A program made the position numbers and the translations under genes. A stretch of 64,000 nt of DNA from Halichondria panicea (lineage: Eukaryota > Porifera > Demospongiae > Suberitida > Halichondriidae), in assembly GCF_963675165.1 (NCBI RefSeq), contig NC_087377.1:16245518-16309517 (forward strand), read 5' to 3'. Position 1 is the first letter of the stretch; each line of letters begins with the position of its first letter. The notes below the pieces were generated by a model. The model did not search any database, was not told where the DNA came from, and was given only the letters and a program-made list of their open reading frames with translations. Below are positions 53,501-62,195 of this stretch, one piece after another.

Positions 53501-56500
53501 TCCACAATTGTTGTGTCTCATAAATGTGCTAGTACTGCACAAATCATGTTTTGTCTCAGGGCTGCTTGTGGATTTCAGAGATCCATTTGTGGAAGTGGAG
53601 GAATCTGCTGGCAATGTCACCTTGTGTGTGTACATCTGTGATGGAGTGCTTAAAAGAAATGCAAGCATCACATTTGCTACAGAGACTACTATGGCAACTT
53701 GTGAGTGGTACATACTTCATGTACGTGTACTCACTATATAGTTAATATATCATAAAATTAATTGTACCAAGTGATACATGCAGAGTGAAAACAGCCTGTA
53801 TAATAACTTAAGCTCAGGTCACTATAGACAGAAGTGTATTATTGAGTGTGATTTAGAGTCAGCAAAGTTCATCTAACCCCCTTAATTACTACCCCCCTAC
53901 CCTCTCAACAGCTGTAGCTCCTGCAGACTTCAGTGGCTCCTCCTACGAACTAATCTTCATGCCCGATAACGCTGATCAGGACTTATGTGTGAGCATCAAT
54001 ATCGCAGATGACAACGTCTACGAACAGACGGAGCAGTTTATGGTTTATCTGACTACGAACGACTCGTGTGTAGAGTTCAAGCAAGAGTCCACACCAATCT
54101 CAATACTAGATGATGACTGTGAGTTTTGTAGTGCTGCATGTGTGCAACAGTTATAATGGGTTTCAAATGGATATAGTTATATTTGTGAATGACACTGTAT
54201 ACATATACACAAGCCTCTGATTGCGCATGCATGTGCACGCTCATTCTCTACGTGCCTTTTGTTTATATAATTTATATAGATTTAGCACAGTTGTTGTCTC
54301 CCTACACTGTAAATGACTCCAGTAGTATATATCATGCTACTCTACCCTTAAATAGTATTTAATTAACGTGCTTCTTCTACCTCTTCTACTACTTATCTAT
54401 CCTCAGGTGTGACTCTTGATTTGCAACCTGAATCGGAAATGGTAGCAGAATCACTGGGAGTGGTTGAGGTGTGTGTTTCTCTGTCTGGAGAGCTGGAGAC
54501 CAGTATCAATGCCATGGTTTTCACCGTGCCTGGAGATGCAACATGTGAGGATGCCCTATATAGGTTGTAGCTGTTAAACACATCTACTGTGTAACTATTA
54601 TGTTGTTGTACGGTAACTTCTGTGTACTAGCTATGTGTAGTAAATCTGTACAATAAGTTCCTGAGCCAAAATAGTATCATACTGTGGAGTCTGAAAAGAT
54701 ATGTATACTTTACTTATTTTTTTTTGTGTGCAGATGATGATGACTTCTCATTTAAAACTGGAATGGGTTCTATCACTCTCACCTTCACCGAGGCTGGGGA
54801 GCAATGTGTCAACATCTCCATAACGATAGACAACTTGCTAGAGACCTCCGAACATTTCTCTGTAGTGATGGGCTCTCGAGATGACAGAGTGAAATTGAAG
54901 AACCGCATCTCACGCATCTACATCATTGACAGTGGAAGTGAGTTCATGCAACGTATACCCACCTGTGTACTGTATACTGTAATAGTATCACTTACGTATA
55001 ATTATAGCTACCTTAAATGCCTAGTATCAACTTTGTACTCAACGTTAGTTATAAATTTTTGAGTTCCAAATAGTAATACCTCTACCCACCTCCCCCTTAC
55101 CAGTGGTGAGGTTTGGGTTCTCTCAGAGTGTGTACCCAGTGCCTGAGGAAGACGCCAGTGGAGAGGGTTACATCTTGGAGGTGTGTGTGGAGCTCTTCTC
55201 TGGAGAGCTGGACAGAGAGGTTGTCATTGGAGTGGAGGGTCAGGATGGATCAGCTGTCGGTAAACATGCTATATATACACAGTACTATTCATGTGCTTCG
55301 ACAAATATTATTGTATGATACAATCTGAATTATGTCATGCATATTGAATGACAATCTCTAAATCCATTAGGTCTACAATAATTGTATGACTAACCATGGT
55401 ATCATTAATTTTTACACTGATTTTATACCGATATATCTTCTAAACAGGAGGAGAGGACTATGTTCAATTGATGGAAGTCTTGTCAGGGTTGGAGCTTGTT
55501 TTCGAACCGTTGCCACCAGCACCACAGCTTCCAATAGGCAGAAGAAAAAGAGAGGTATCACTATCAGAGCTATGTGTGAATGTGAGCATTCTGGTCGATG
55601 ATGTGGTGGAGACTGACGAGTACTTTAGTCTGGTACTGAGCAGTGTAGACCCTGGAGTTACTCTCATGCCAGCCAACGCTACTGTGGTCATCTCAAACAA
55701 TGACTGTGAGTTCACTTTAATATATTATTGTGTTTTCATGCTGGGTAGATATTCCAGCTAACTACTTACGTTTCAGATTGACATAATACCTTGTGGATAG
55801 CAACCCATACACCGCTACATTTCTTTTATAACCACAAGTGTTTGCCTATAGTTAAACTGCCGGTGAAATGTGTCTGTCTTCATTCAATCTGTTTCTTCCA
55901 GATGCCAACGTGAGTCTGGCCCTAGAAGCTTTCACTGTGGCCGAGAGTGACGGCAATGTGTCTGTGTGTGCTGTTCTGCTCGGAGGGGAGCTATCCCGGG
56001 AAGTGGCCGTCAATATCACTACCTCTGACACCGTAGGAACAGCTGCTGGTGCGTGTGTTCACAAATTCATGTCTTAATAATTATGCCATAATTATTATTG
56101 CTGATAGGTATTATTCGCCACCACACATGCACAGTTTCACCTATTTACTAATTACAAATTTGTTCAGGGAAAGTTGTGCTCCTGAATTTATTGGGTGATT
56201 GAAAAACCAATGTTATGTTTGTTGTCATGGCTGTGAATTATTTCCCACAGCTGGCTCTGACTACACCTCAGTGACGGACTACACCCTGAGCTTTGCTGCT
56301 GGTTCTCCAGTGAACTCTTTGTCATGTGTGGACATTGTGATCCTCGAAGACAGTGCAGTGGAGGACATTGAACGTTTTTATGTGGAGCTGTCCACCAGTG
56401 ACCCTGTGAATATCCTGTCACCTGACAATGCTTCTGTGTCCATCTTAGACGATGATGGTACGTCTCTGCACTTTTGTTTGTTACTATCTGTAGTAGATTG

Positions 56501-59500
56501 ATTGTGGCTTAAATTCATATTTAGCTAGCCGTTCATGTCATCTGTAGATCGAGACCTACATGCATGCACAAAAACAATGATTTTGTTCACTATAATATTA
56601 TAAGCTGGCATGAATGTTTCAACCTCCCACCCCCCCCATGTGAATTATTATAACTTTAATCCCCCCTCCAGTGATTGGAGTCGGACTCATTAGTTCCAGT
56701 TTCACTGTAAACGAGACTGATGGCTATCTGACAGTTGGAGTTGAGATTCTAGATGGCAGTTTGGAGTTGGAACGGAGTGTATTGATATCAACACAAGCTG
56801 GTACTGCTACTCCAGGTACGTGTGTATTGTGGTTGGAAAACAGGGTGTATATATGCATTGGGTCTCTATCTTGGTGGTTCGTAAGTCTTGCGGAGATCTT
56901 CCCTTTGCTTCAAGTACTTTTCACGATGTTCCACAACATCTTTCCTCTCATGGCCATCTATATATACTCTATAGCTTCAATTTGTGGTCTGGTTTAGATA
57001 CCACTGTTTCATGAGCTTACTGTATTCCGCCAATCTTGGCTTAATTATAACTATGCTTAGTTTCATAATTATGTGCAATTATTATTACAGCCTTTTTTTG
57101 GGATTTTGCAGGCCTTGACTATGAGGAGATTTTGAGTATGATGTTGAGTCTCCCGAGTGGACTGGGAGTTGGAGACGTGGTCTACTTCAATGTGAGCATC
57201 CTCAACGATGAGGCAGTGGAAGAGTTGTTTGAAAACTTCACTGTCCACTTGAATGACACGGCTCGTGTGTCCGCCATTGGAACTCGCTATGCTGTTGTTG
57301 ATATGAGGGAAGATGAAGCAGATGGTGAGTTTAATCTAACTAACTTTCTTTGTCATAATTATGCCAGCACAATCATAATAGCTACAACTGCACTATTATA
57401 TGGAGTATGGATAATGTCCATTGGATTTGCATTACTACCTTGTCTCAAAACCACGTAGCGTAGGGGCTAGCCAAATCCGATTAATTATAATGCCTATGTG
57501 GCCACAAGCTCGCAAATTTGAGACAACAAATTCCACAATAACGATATCTTCATCCCATGCGAAGTGGTCATGGTGACGTTTGGCCAGGCTGAGGTGTTAC
57601 TGAATGAGGGTGACAATGGAAGTGTGTGTGTCAACGTCACTGGTCAACTGGAACGACAGGTGGTTATCAGTGTGTCCATCTCCGGAGGCTCTGCAAGCAC
57701 GGGTTCAGATCATGATTTCCCTGCTTCTATTTCGTTCAACTTTAGCTCCTCCCCTGACACTTACTGCATCTCCTTCAACGCAATCCAAGATGCCATTTAT
57801 GAAAGTGATGAGACCTTCTCTGTTCGTCTTGACTCCTCTGACCCTCAAGTCAATTCTGGTGCTGTCAGCACAGTCAGCATTCTTGACGTTGATGAAGGTT
57901 TGTATCAGTAGAAAGTAACGGTTTTGATTGTATATACCGCACCGACATATATCACAGCAGTTGTGCTAGTACGGTGTTCATCTATGGGAACGTTAGTAAT
58001 TATTCATTATAATCTACGTGCACATCATCATGGCTATTAGGTGCATCTGTAATACGTTTCTACTGATCTTCTTTCCCCTCCCTTACGGAAATACCAAGAA
58101 ATGTGTAATACTTTGACCTTCATTTACCGATTGTACCTATATATACATGCATATCAATTAATTTGGCTGTTCTCTTCTACTTATTGCCCTTTTTCTTTTC
58201 CCAGTCTTACACTATCTTGTCCTTCCTCCCCCCGAATATATAGTTGAACTCCAGTTGGTGGTGGCCAATGTGTGTGAGAGTGATGGTCCTGCCACGGTGT
58301 GTGTGCAGCTGAAGACTGACACTGAGAGAGAAGTCATGGCCACTGTGCAAACATCTGATCTCAGTGCTCAGAGTGAGTCATGCATGCTTGGTGGTGATGC
58401 AGCCGTATAGTGGGTAATTTTTGGAGGACAAAATATTCGTGGTTCAACAATATTGAGACATTTCGTGGGTAATATTTTCGTGGTAGCTGCTTGCACTGCA
58501 GGTAAAGGTAGGCAAGGTCGCTTCATTTGTTGGTAAAATATATGGTCACACCTCCAACCACGAAAACCACGAATATTTTGCTCCACGAAAATTACCCGCT
58601 ATACGGTACTTATATACCACCCAATTGCTTGCAATATCAAACATCAACCTCTCCATACATGAATGTGCCACACTGTCATTTGGACTTAATATATTCTCCC
58701 AACAGGTGGATTGGACTACATCGCTTCTACACTGACCTTCAGTTTCCCCAACCCATCTCCTGCTGACACAATGCAGTGTGGATCTGTACCTATAATGGGT
58801 GACACCATTGTTGAGCCTTGTGAAGCTTTCTACCTGAACCTCACCTCCTCTGCTGAGAGAAGCCGCATTGTCGACGATGACATGCGTAATACTGTGATCA
58901 TCTATGACGATGAAGGTACGGTACTTCCTGTTGGGTTGTCATGAATGCATAACTATAACTTTATATATACGTATCCTGTTGGGTTGTCATGTAAATAATT
59001 TATAGCCCAAGGGATATTTGTTGCAATATACTTTTACTTGTACACTCTTTTTGCAGATGTCAATGAATTTCTTCTCTTCAATGACTCTCCAAAAATTTAT
59101 GGTACGAGCCTCACTGTGGACTACACCATATCCGGGTGTGCTCAAGTTTTGTGTCAAGTCATATCGAGAATGACCGAAATTGACTGTGAGTATAAATGAT
59201 GTTTATGTATTGTTTATCAATCACTGTGTGTTAAAACAATAAAAATGTTTGTGGCTATGATAACAGCATGCATTATTACTTTCGCCTCCTCCCCCCCCCC
59301 CCCCACACACACACACACACACAGGTTCTCCCCCTACTGGTAGCTTCGCTGGGCAATGGTACCTAGAGTCACTCACTAAAAGGAAGACTAGCAATAACCT
59401 CGCTATAACTGTTGTGCCATATTGCCCCAATCAAAATGTTCCAGTGATTGAAAGCAGAAAATTCCGTATAGGTATAAAAACAAGGACAGTATCACTGTTC

Positions 59501-60122
59501 ATAATAGCAAGGAGAGACACTTCACTATATCATATAATTATTCAGATATACAATTATAATATAAACAACAGAATATTGTATGAGAGGGTATAAGTATTTA
59601 CGTAGCTATACAACTGGTAATCCTCTATATTATTGTTCCAACTCCTGCAGACAACACACAGTGTAGTGTGGTATTCACTGGCCAGCAGTACGAGGTTGAC
59701 CCCGTATCTGGTGACGTGACTGTGGAGTGGGCCGGAACTGGACCAACTGCTGACATTCGTGTCAGCGAATTCACGTGCCGTCTGCCCGATGGAACATCTA
59801 CTGCTTGTGAGTTAATCAATCACCACCCTATAACATGCATATATACACAGAAACTGAGCATTTACTTGCCCGCACTGATGCTATGTTTTCATTAGCTGTC
59901 ATGGACCACAAGCTTATAGACACATGCATGCACGCGCACACTCACCATTTATATACACCCTTCCACACACATGCAGGCACCAGTCCGTTTGTGCTTACTG
60001 GTCTAGCTTCCGGTAACCACATATTTGTTGTAACCCCCCTACAAATCAGCGATCCTAGCCTGCCTCAATGTGGCAGTGGTAAGAGGGGGCTGATTCGTCA
60101 ACTCATTGTAATCCGATTGTAA
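10829..60122 (+). CDS. Giant secreted Ig/Calx-beta protein (overall gene model, about 152 exons)
   Basis: The model joins the signal-peptide exon 10829-10892, a first Ig exon 11266-11529, six Ig-headed Calx-beta units (12788-40665), a seventh unit that grades into variant domains (41132-47414), fifteen more divergent Calx-beta domains (47813-58915) and two beta-sandwich domains (59057-60122). Every internal exon I placed is phase 1-1, so the frame is continuous apart from one shifted exon in each B unit. Summed exons give about 29.0 kb of coding sequence, near 9,650 residues, with 8 Ig and about 70 Calx-beta domains. Calx-beta domains bind Ca2+ and occur in sponge aggregation factors, integrin beta4 and Na/Ca exchangers, so an extracellular adhesion or recognition role is inferred. 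The wreath and VWD domains of classical sponge aggregation factors were not seen. Splitting into several genes cannot be excluded, but no internal signal peptide or promoter was found. Confidence 0.6.
12788..17857 (+). CDS. Unit A1: Ig plus nine Calx-beta domains
   Basis: Ig exon 12788-13063 (Trp in TYQW, GYSVRVSN, no canonical cysteines). Calx-beta domains follow as exon pairs. Alpha1 13112-13291 and 13350-13568; beta1 13624-13782 and 13842-14045; gamma1 14126-14269 and 14388-14600. Alpha2 14664-14840 and 14956-15192; beta2 15246-15404 and 15454-15666; gamma2 15755-15898 and 16022-16234. Alpha3 16293-16469 and 16586-16822; beta3 16876-17034 and 17090-17302; gamma3 17387-17530 and 17645-17857. 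Each domain ends in an acidic DDDG or DFDG box and has the Calx-beta acidic turn (for example DDDFEGFHSF or LLEENGERFSV). Alpha domains carry a CDPC motif, gamma domains two single cysteines, beta domains none. From about 14745 the sequence equals unit A2 almost base for base; before that it is clearly diverged, marking the left edge of the recent array. Confidence 0.85.
17858..18323. repeat. 466-bp intron repeated before every internal Ig exon
   Basis: Introns at 17858-18323, 21770-22235, 27306-27771, 31218-31683, 36754-37219 and 40666-41131 are all 466 bp and nearly identical. From about 17872 the sequence matches the intron in front of the first such Ig exon (about 12367-12787). The original duplication therefore copied the Ig exon with its upstream intron, and its junction is visible right after the donor of the preceding gamma exon. 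Confidence 0.85.
18324..21769 (+). CDS. Unit B1: Ig plus six Calx-beta domains, one exon frameshifted
   Basis: Ig 18324-18599. Alpha1 18648-18827 and 18886-19104; beta1 19164-19322 and 19382-19586; gamma1 19667-19810 and 19920-20132. Alpha2 20194-20370 and 20486-20725; beta2 20788-20946 and 21002-21214; gamma2 21299-21442 and 21557-21769. The unit lacks one trimodule compared with unit A; the size difference (1,624 bp) fits one trimodule, as unequal crossing-over would give. Exon 19382-19586 is 205 nt instead of 204: an extra A in the run cattttActctgg shifts the frame and meets a stop within a few codons. The rest of the exon is well kept in the correct frame. Skipping this exon, or using a CAG acceptor at 19425-19427, would restore the frame. 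Confidence 0.8.
22236..27305 (+). CDS. Unit A2: Ig plus nine Calx-beta domains
   Basis: Ig 22236-22511. Alpha1 22560-22739 and 22798-23016; beta1 23076-23234 and 23293-23496; gamma1 23577-23720 and 23838-24050. Alpha2 24112-24288 and 24404-24640; beta2 24694-24852 and 24902-25114; gamma2 25203-25346 and 25470-25682. Alpha3 25741-25917 and 26034-26270; beta3 26324-26482 and 26538-26750; gamma3 26835-26978 and 27093-27305. The beta1 second exon has the normal 204 nt and an open frame, unlike the B units. The alpha1 domain ends in DNG instead of DDG (near 23012), and its first exon has GAQ where A1 and the B units have GEQ. Introns are nearly identical to those of A3. Confidence 0.85.
27772..31217 (+). 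CDS. Unit B2: Ig plus six Calx-beta domains, same frameshift
   Basis: Ig 27772-28047. Alpha1 28096-28275 and 28334-28552; beta1 28612-28770 and 28830-29034; gamma1 29115-29258 and 29368-29580. Alpha2 29642-29818 and 29934-30173; beta2 30236-30394 and 30450-30662; gamma2 30747-30890 and 31005-31217. I saw no difference from B1 in the exons. The beta1 second exon again has 205 nt with the same inserted A, so the insertion predates the amplification or was spread by homogenisation. Confidence 0.8.
31684..36753 (+). CDS. Unit A3: Ig plus nine Calx-beta domains
   Basis: Ig 31684-31959. Alpha1 32008-32187 and 32246-32464; beta1 32524-32682 and 32741-32944; gamma1 33025-33168 and 33286-33498. Alpha2 33560-33736 and 33852-34088; beta2 34142-34300 and 34350-34562; gamma2 34651-34794 and 34918-35130. 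Alpha3 35189-35365 and 35482-35718; beta3 35772-35930 and 35986-36198; gamma3 36283-36426 and 36541-36753. All frames are open and splice sites intact. It appears identical to A2 at the protein level. Confidence 0.85.
37220..40665 (+). CDS. Unit B3: Ig plus six Calx-beta domains, same frameshift
   Basis: Ig 37220-37495. Alpha1 37544-37723 and 37782-38000; beta1 38060-38218 and 38278-38482; gamma1 38563-38706 and 38816-39028. Alpha2 39090-39266 and 39382-39621; beta2 39684-39842 and 39898-40110; gamma2 40195-40338 and 40453-40665. The 205-nt beta1 second exon carries the same inserted A as in B1 and B2. Confidence 0.8.
41132..47414 (+). CDS. Unit A4: last Ig, five array-like and five variant Calx-beta domains
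   Basis: Ig 41132-41407. Alpha1 41456-41635 and 41694-41912; beta1 41972-42130 and 42189-42392; gamma1 42473-42616 and 42734-42946. Alpha2 43008-43184 and 43302-43541; beta2 43604-43762 and 43814-44026. Then a variant gamma 44184-44327 and 44486-44689, beta3 44772-44930 and 44986-45198, gamma 45390-45533 and 46056-46259, beta4 46342-46500 and 46557-46769, gamma 46870-47013 and 47211-47414. The variant gamma domains end in ITNTNS instead of DDDG, losing the last acidic box. After 43541 alpha domains disappear and beta-gamma pairs repeat. Array identity stops near 42676, so this unit is the right edge of the array. The domains remain open and phase 1-1. Confidence 0.83.
45640..46030. other. GC-richer insertion in an intron, unidentified
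   Basis: The intron 45534-46055 is 522 bp, while its paralogues at 44328-44485 and 47014-47210 are under 200 bp. The extra part is richer in G and C (for example ggggcccgctcggggggtg) than neighbouring introns and has no open frame. It could be a SINE-like or other short insertion; I could not identify clear Pol III boxes or terminal repeats. Confidence 0.5.
47813..50480 (+). CDS. Divergent Calx-beta domains 1-4
   Basis: Exon pairs 47813-47962 and 48044-48265; 48721-48870 and 49001-49219; 49559-49708 and 49766-49987; 50047-50202 and 50259-50480. First-half exons begin with the acidic-EG strand (VVEGVDRYF, STEGLSVSL, TEGSSVDVC, LSEDVCSVDVC) and a PxGGLE or PSGGL turn. Second-half exons begin with the DY or DF box (VDFELVGDF) and end with DNES, DTDG or similar. 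Domains 3 and 4 carry a cysteine in each half, placed to pair across the sheet. They are much less alike than the array domains, so they represent an older part of the gene. The intron 48266-48720 holds a decayed TIR element. Confidence 0.85.
48420..48602. mobile_element. Decayed MITE of the cgtatagcgggtaatttt family
   Basis: The left end tcgtatatagcgggtaattt and the right end aataacccgcttatatggta form imperfect inverted repeats. They resemble the ends of the elements at 58403 and 62196, and the interior keeps the tacgaaatatt words. It lies in an intron and is more diverged than the other two copies. Confidence 0.6.
50780..52048 (+). CDS. Divergent Calx-beta domains 5-6
   Basis: Exon pairs 50780-50932 and 51147-51362; 51535-51687 and 51830-52048. 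Both first halves have a VMESDEVAS or VTESDFVN strand, a Cys-Ala or Cys-Val strand and a GGxLDC or GGALEC turn. Second halves carry DYFLPGDF or DFEYFET, a CVNVTI or CVYEL strand, the acidic turn (EFVEGREEF, QIVEDSQSF) and a terminal DND. The donor splits the codon after DND, so the next exon contributes a Cys, Ser or aromatic residue at the junction. A CA-rich tract precedes the acceptor at 51535. Confidence 0.85.
52275..54937 (+). CDS. Divergent Calx-beta domains 7-10
   Basis: Exon pairs 52275-52415 and 52638-52856; 53061-53201 and 53282-53488; 53560-53700 and 53912-54118; 54407-54544 and 54734-54937. First halves are short (138-141 nt) and share an acidic strand plus VCV-L (VEVCVQLNH, VTLCVYICD, VEVCVSLSG). 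Second halves have CVSVAI, LCVSINI or CVNISI strands followed by an acidic turn (ECVEEKEEVF, NVYEQTEQF, NLLETSEHF). Domain 7 is the most diverged: its second half has LRLGVPGPS in place of the usual DY box and its acidic end is weaker. Frames are open throughout. Confidence 0.83.
55104..57324 (+). CDS. Divergent Calx-beta domains 11-13, domain 11 with an RRKR site
   Basis: Exon pairs 55104-55259 and 55448-55705; 55902-56048 and 56251-56457; 56672-56815 and 57112-57324. The second-half exon of domain 11 is 258 nt, about 45 nt longer than its kin. The extra part encodes a proline-rich loop followed by RRKR-E (codons at 55540-55551), the consensus for furin-type proprotein convertases, placed between two strands of the domain. 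Domains 12 and 13 are typical, with VAESDGNVSVC and VNETDGYLTVG starts, DYTSVTDY or DYEEIL boxes, and ends DDDG and DEAD. The exon 57112-57324 is the parent of the inverted fragment at 20-151. Confidence 0.85.
57565..58915 (+). CDS. Calx-beta domains 14-15
   Basis: Domain 14 is encoded in one uninterrupted exon, 57565-57897 (333 nt), the only intron-less Calx-beta domain in the gene. It reads VLLNEGDNGSVCVNV, a DHDFPAS box, YCISFNA, YESDETFSVRL and an acidic end DVDEG. Domain 15 is split again: 58244-58372 (VCESDGPATVCVQL) and 58706-58915 (LDYIASTLTF, MQCGSVPI, IVEPCEAFYLNL, YDDEG). Its intron 58373-58705 contains a MITE that the paralogous intron at 1520-1645 lacks. The acceptor before 57565 (gcgaag) has almost no pyrimidine tract; the paralogue has gcgcag. 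Confidence 0.85.
58403..58606. mobile_element. MITE of the ccgtatag-gggtaatttt family, copy in an intron
   Basis: About 204 bp with inverted ends (ccgtatagtgggtaattttt against its complement ending ctatacgg). The interior acaaaatattcgtgg is repeated in inverted form. The paralogous intron reads straight across at about 1551, giving an empty site. A TA follows the right end; the left TA is missing, so the target duplication is not perfect. Confidence 0.85.
59057..60122 (+). CDS. C-terminal pair of cysteine-containing beta-sandwich domains
   Basis: Exons 59057-59185 and 59325-59471 form the first domain (TSLTVDYTISGCAQVLCQV, then GQWYLESL and PYCPNQNVP). Exons 59651-59806 and 59977 onward form the second (GDVTVEWAGTGPTADI, FTCRLPDGTSTAC, SPFVLTGLASG, HIFVVTPL). 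The second resembles the FN3 or bacterial Ig-like pattern in which a short Cys hairpin precedes a GL-x-G-x-H-x-F-x-V strand; assignment to a named family is inference. Read through, the last exon stops at 60120-60122. A good donor (agtg/gtaaga) in the right phase at 60078 suggests it may splice onward. No membrane segment or GPI signal is visible, so the protein appears secreted unless further exons exist. Confidence 0.75.
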
Positions 60123-60876
60123 GGAACTATATACACATAGCTGTTTCATTTATGTACATATCAGTATATAGATTGAACACATTACTGTTAAGTTTTTTAT
60201 AATACTGGATACACGTAGCTGATTCATGTATATATGTACACACTAATTTATGCATGTATCAGTATATATATATAATATTATATACATATATATAGATTGA
60301 ATAATAAGTTTTACCATGTAATTAATATTGTCATACTGGATATAAAGAACCACTGTTGTCAGTATTCTACAAAATGTTTTAAATCTATAGCACTATCATA
60401 ATTATAACTATGATCGCATGTATATATCCATAATTTTGATGTCTTAGTGTCCATGCAATTGTGTCCTATTGTTGATATGCCTCACCCACAACACTCCCTC
60501 TCTGCATGGCTGACAAAAAAACTTACTATACTTATACGTACACATGCATGCATGGTCTAACTAACCAACTGAAAATGCCCAGTAGTATCACTATGGGTGG
60601 TGTCATTAATTTTGTGTCAAAACTGACACCATCATGTGTAAACACTTCATGTTTAATGTACATGAACATTCTCTTCACTGTATCGGTTTACTCAATCGTT
60701 GTCCAGATTACTATCTCCGCGCTCGTGAGACAAATTTAGTAAAGCGTGAAGCCGATTTAGAAATCAGGAGACTGACGGCACCCCGTAATTAGCCTTGATG
60801 TATTGTTAGAGGTAACCTGCTTATAATTATTATAGGTTGACCACAATTATAATGTATAAGTTTCGTAATACAGAAA
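60123..60876. other. Spacer downstream of the main gene, no gene recognised
   Basis: AT-rich sequence with TA-rich runs around 60260-60300. The open frame at 60506-60739 has no family resemblance and lacks splice signals in the phase used by the main gene. No clear AATAAA was seen close to the stop. Confidence 0.45.
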
Positions 60877-61054
60877 TACAGAGGTTTTCAGGTATAGGTT
60901 GAGGGAAATGTGGAGAGTGTAAAGTTACTCATGCATAAGTTATAACAAATTACTGCTGCCGTACTATGCTTGTATGTACAGACAACAGTAATTTACAATG
61001 AGTAACTTTACACTCTGAAGCATTGAATCTCTCAACCTACCTGAAACCTCTGTA
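60877..61054. mobile_element. Foldback MITE with TA ends
   Basis: About 175 bp. Left arm cagaggttttcaggta with agagtgtaaagttactcat further in; the right arm carries the complements in mirrored order. TA occurs on both sides. No coding capacity. Confidence 0.8.
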
Positions 61055-61095
61055 CATACAGGAGACAGTTTGGGGCCGTTAACCTTGCGGTTATA

Positions 61096-61527
61096 GGCCC
61101 TGATAAATTATGCTTTTTTTCACCCATTATTCTATTCTTTAATTCTTGAAAAATGTGCCTCATAAAAAAATCCGATTATTCTCTGATTTCCCCCAAAAAT
61201 GTGACAAAACAAAATTAAAACGTAGAAATAAACACAATACATAACTGACTCAAGACATGCATAATTAATATATCGTGTTATCTCGCTGAATTGAACTGAT
61301 TCATAATTAGGTATTCCTAAAAGGGCGGCTGATTCATGAGACTAAATATTCACCTTCAGCCATTTTTTGCCATGAAAACATCGTTATGCAAAACTTAATG
61401 TAATGATCTTTACCAAAAATGGACATTGGCCCTTAGTAAGAGGCTCCTCAGATTTTGAGGATGTTTCATTGTTGGACACCTATTTTATGCTAAAATTATT
61501 CCGAGCATAATTAATTTTATCAGGGCC
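61096..61527. mobile_element. Non-autonomous TIR element, about 430 bp
   Basis: Ends ggccctgataaattatgc and its complement (with a short indel) are flanked by TA on each side (61094-61095 and 61528-61529). The AT-rich interior has no significant open frame. It fits a TA-targeting DNA transposon derivative. Confidence 0.65.
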
Positions 61528-62195
61528 TACTTGCGGTATGATAATTATATAATAGTGCTTATTTAGGGTGACCACAATAGACGGTAGATATGTACATTAT
61601 AATAATTATGAGTGCATGCATGGTAATTCATGATGCAGAGTACAAATTTAGACATTGACTTACTGTATGTAAAGTGCACTGCATGTTGTGTGAATACCAC
61701 CATCACATGCATGCACGAAATACATGTGTGTACATGTTTATAATTATGCATGTGACAATCAGGAAACAATACTAAAGATCCAATCATTGTTTGGATCAAA
61801 CCACATGATTAGACACTATACATACACTGTGAATCACAAGCAGGTACCAGAGAGCAAGTACTATATACAAGCACTCTCTTGTACGTATACTCTAGATCTT
61901 TTGTACTTGAATGGCTGTTTGGAACTAAGTGTAAGGAAAGCTACAGGAATCTTTGAAATAGAGGGTGTAGAGCGTTCCTTATATGGATATCTAATGTTTA
62001 CACATTGTGGTGTCATATACACATTGTGGTGAAATGCCAAGTCTGATTGGGAAAGCAAAATTCAAAAACAAAATTGTGAAAAAAGACCAAGGCGATATAC
62101 AATGGAGAATAGTGCACCAGACAGAGCTGCTTGGACTATCGTATCAAAGTTTTGCTGAGAATCTTCAATAGTGCAATTGTTGACATGATGACTTA

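Larger units (their letters stand above)
57420..60130. repeat. 3'-end duplication, partner of about 575-3206
   Basis: Intron and exon sequence from about 57420 onward matches 575 onward, with equal exon lengths and small differences such as the MITE at 58403 and shorter CA tracts. The copies are about 56.8 kb apart in direct orientation. They diverge after about 60150 against 3200. Confidence 0.9.

Noticed and set aside
12788-58915. Bacterial origin or contamination, suggested by Calx-beta and cysteine-free Ig domains
   Set aside because: Well over a hundred consistent GT-AG introns, TATA promoters, a LINE and a Rab gene show animal nuclear DNA.
60506-60739. Possible membrane-anchor exon of the main gene
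   Set aside because: Its hydrophobic part is short and mixed, and there is no acceptor in the right phase at its start.
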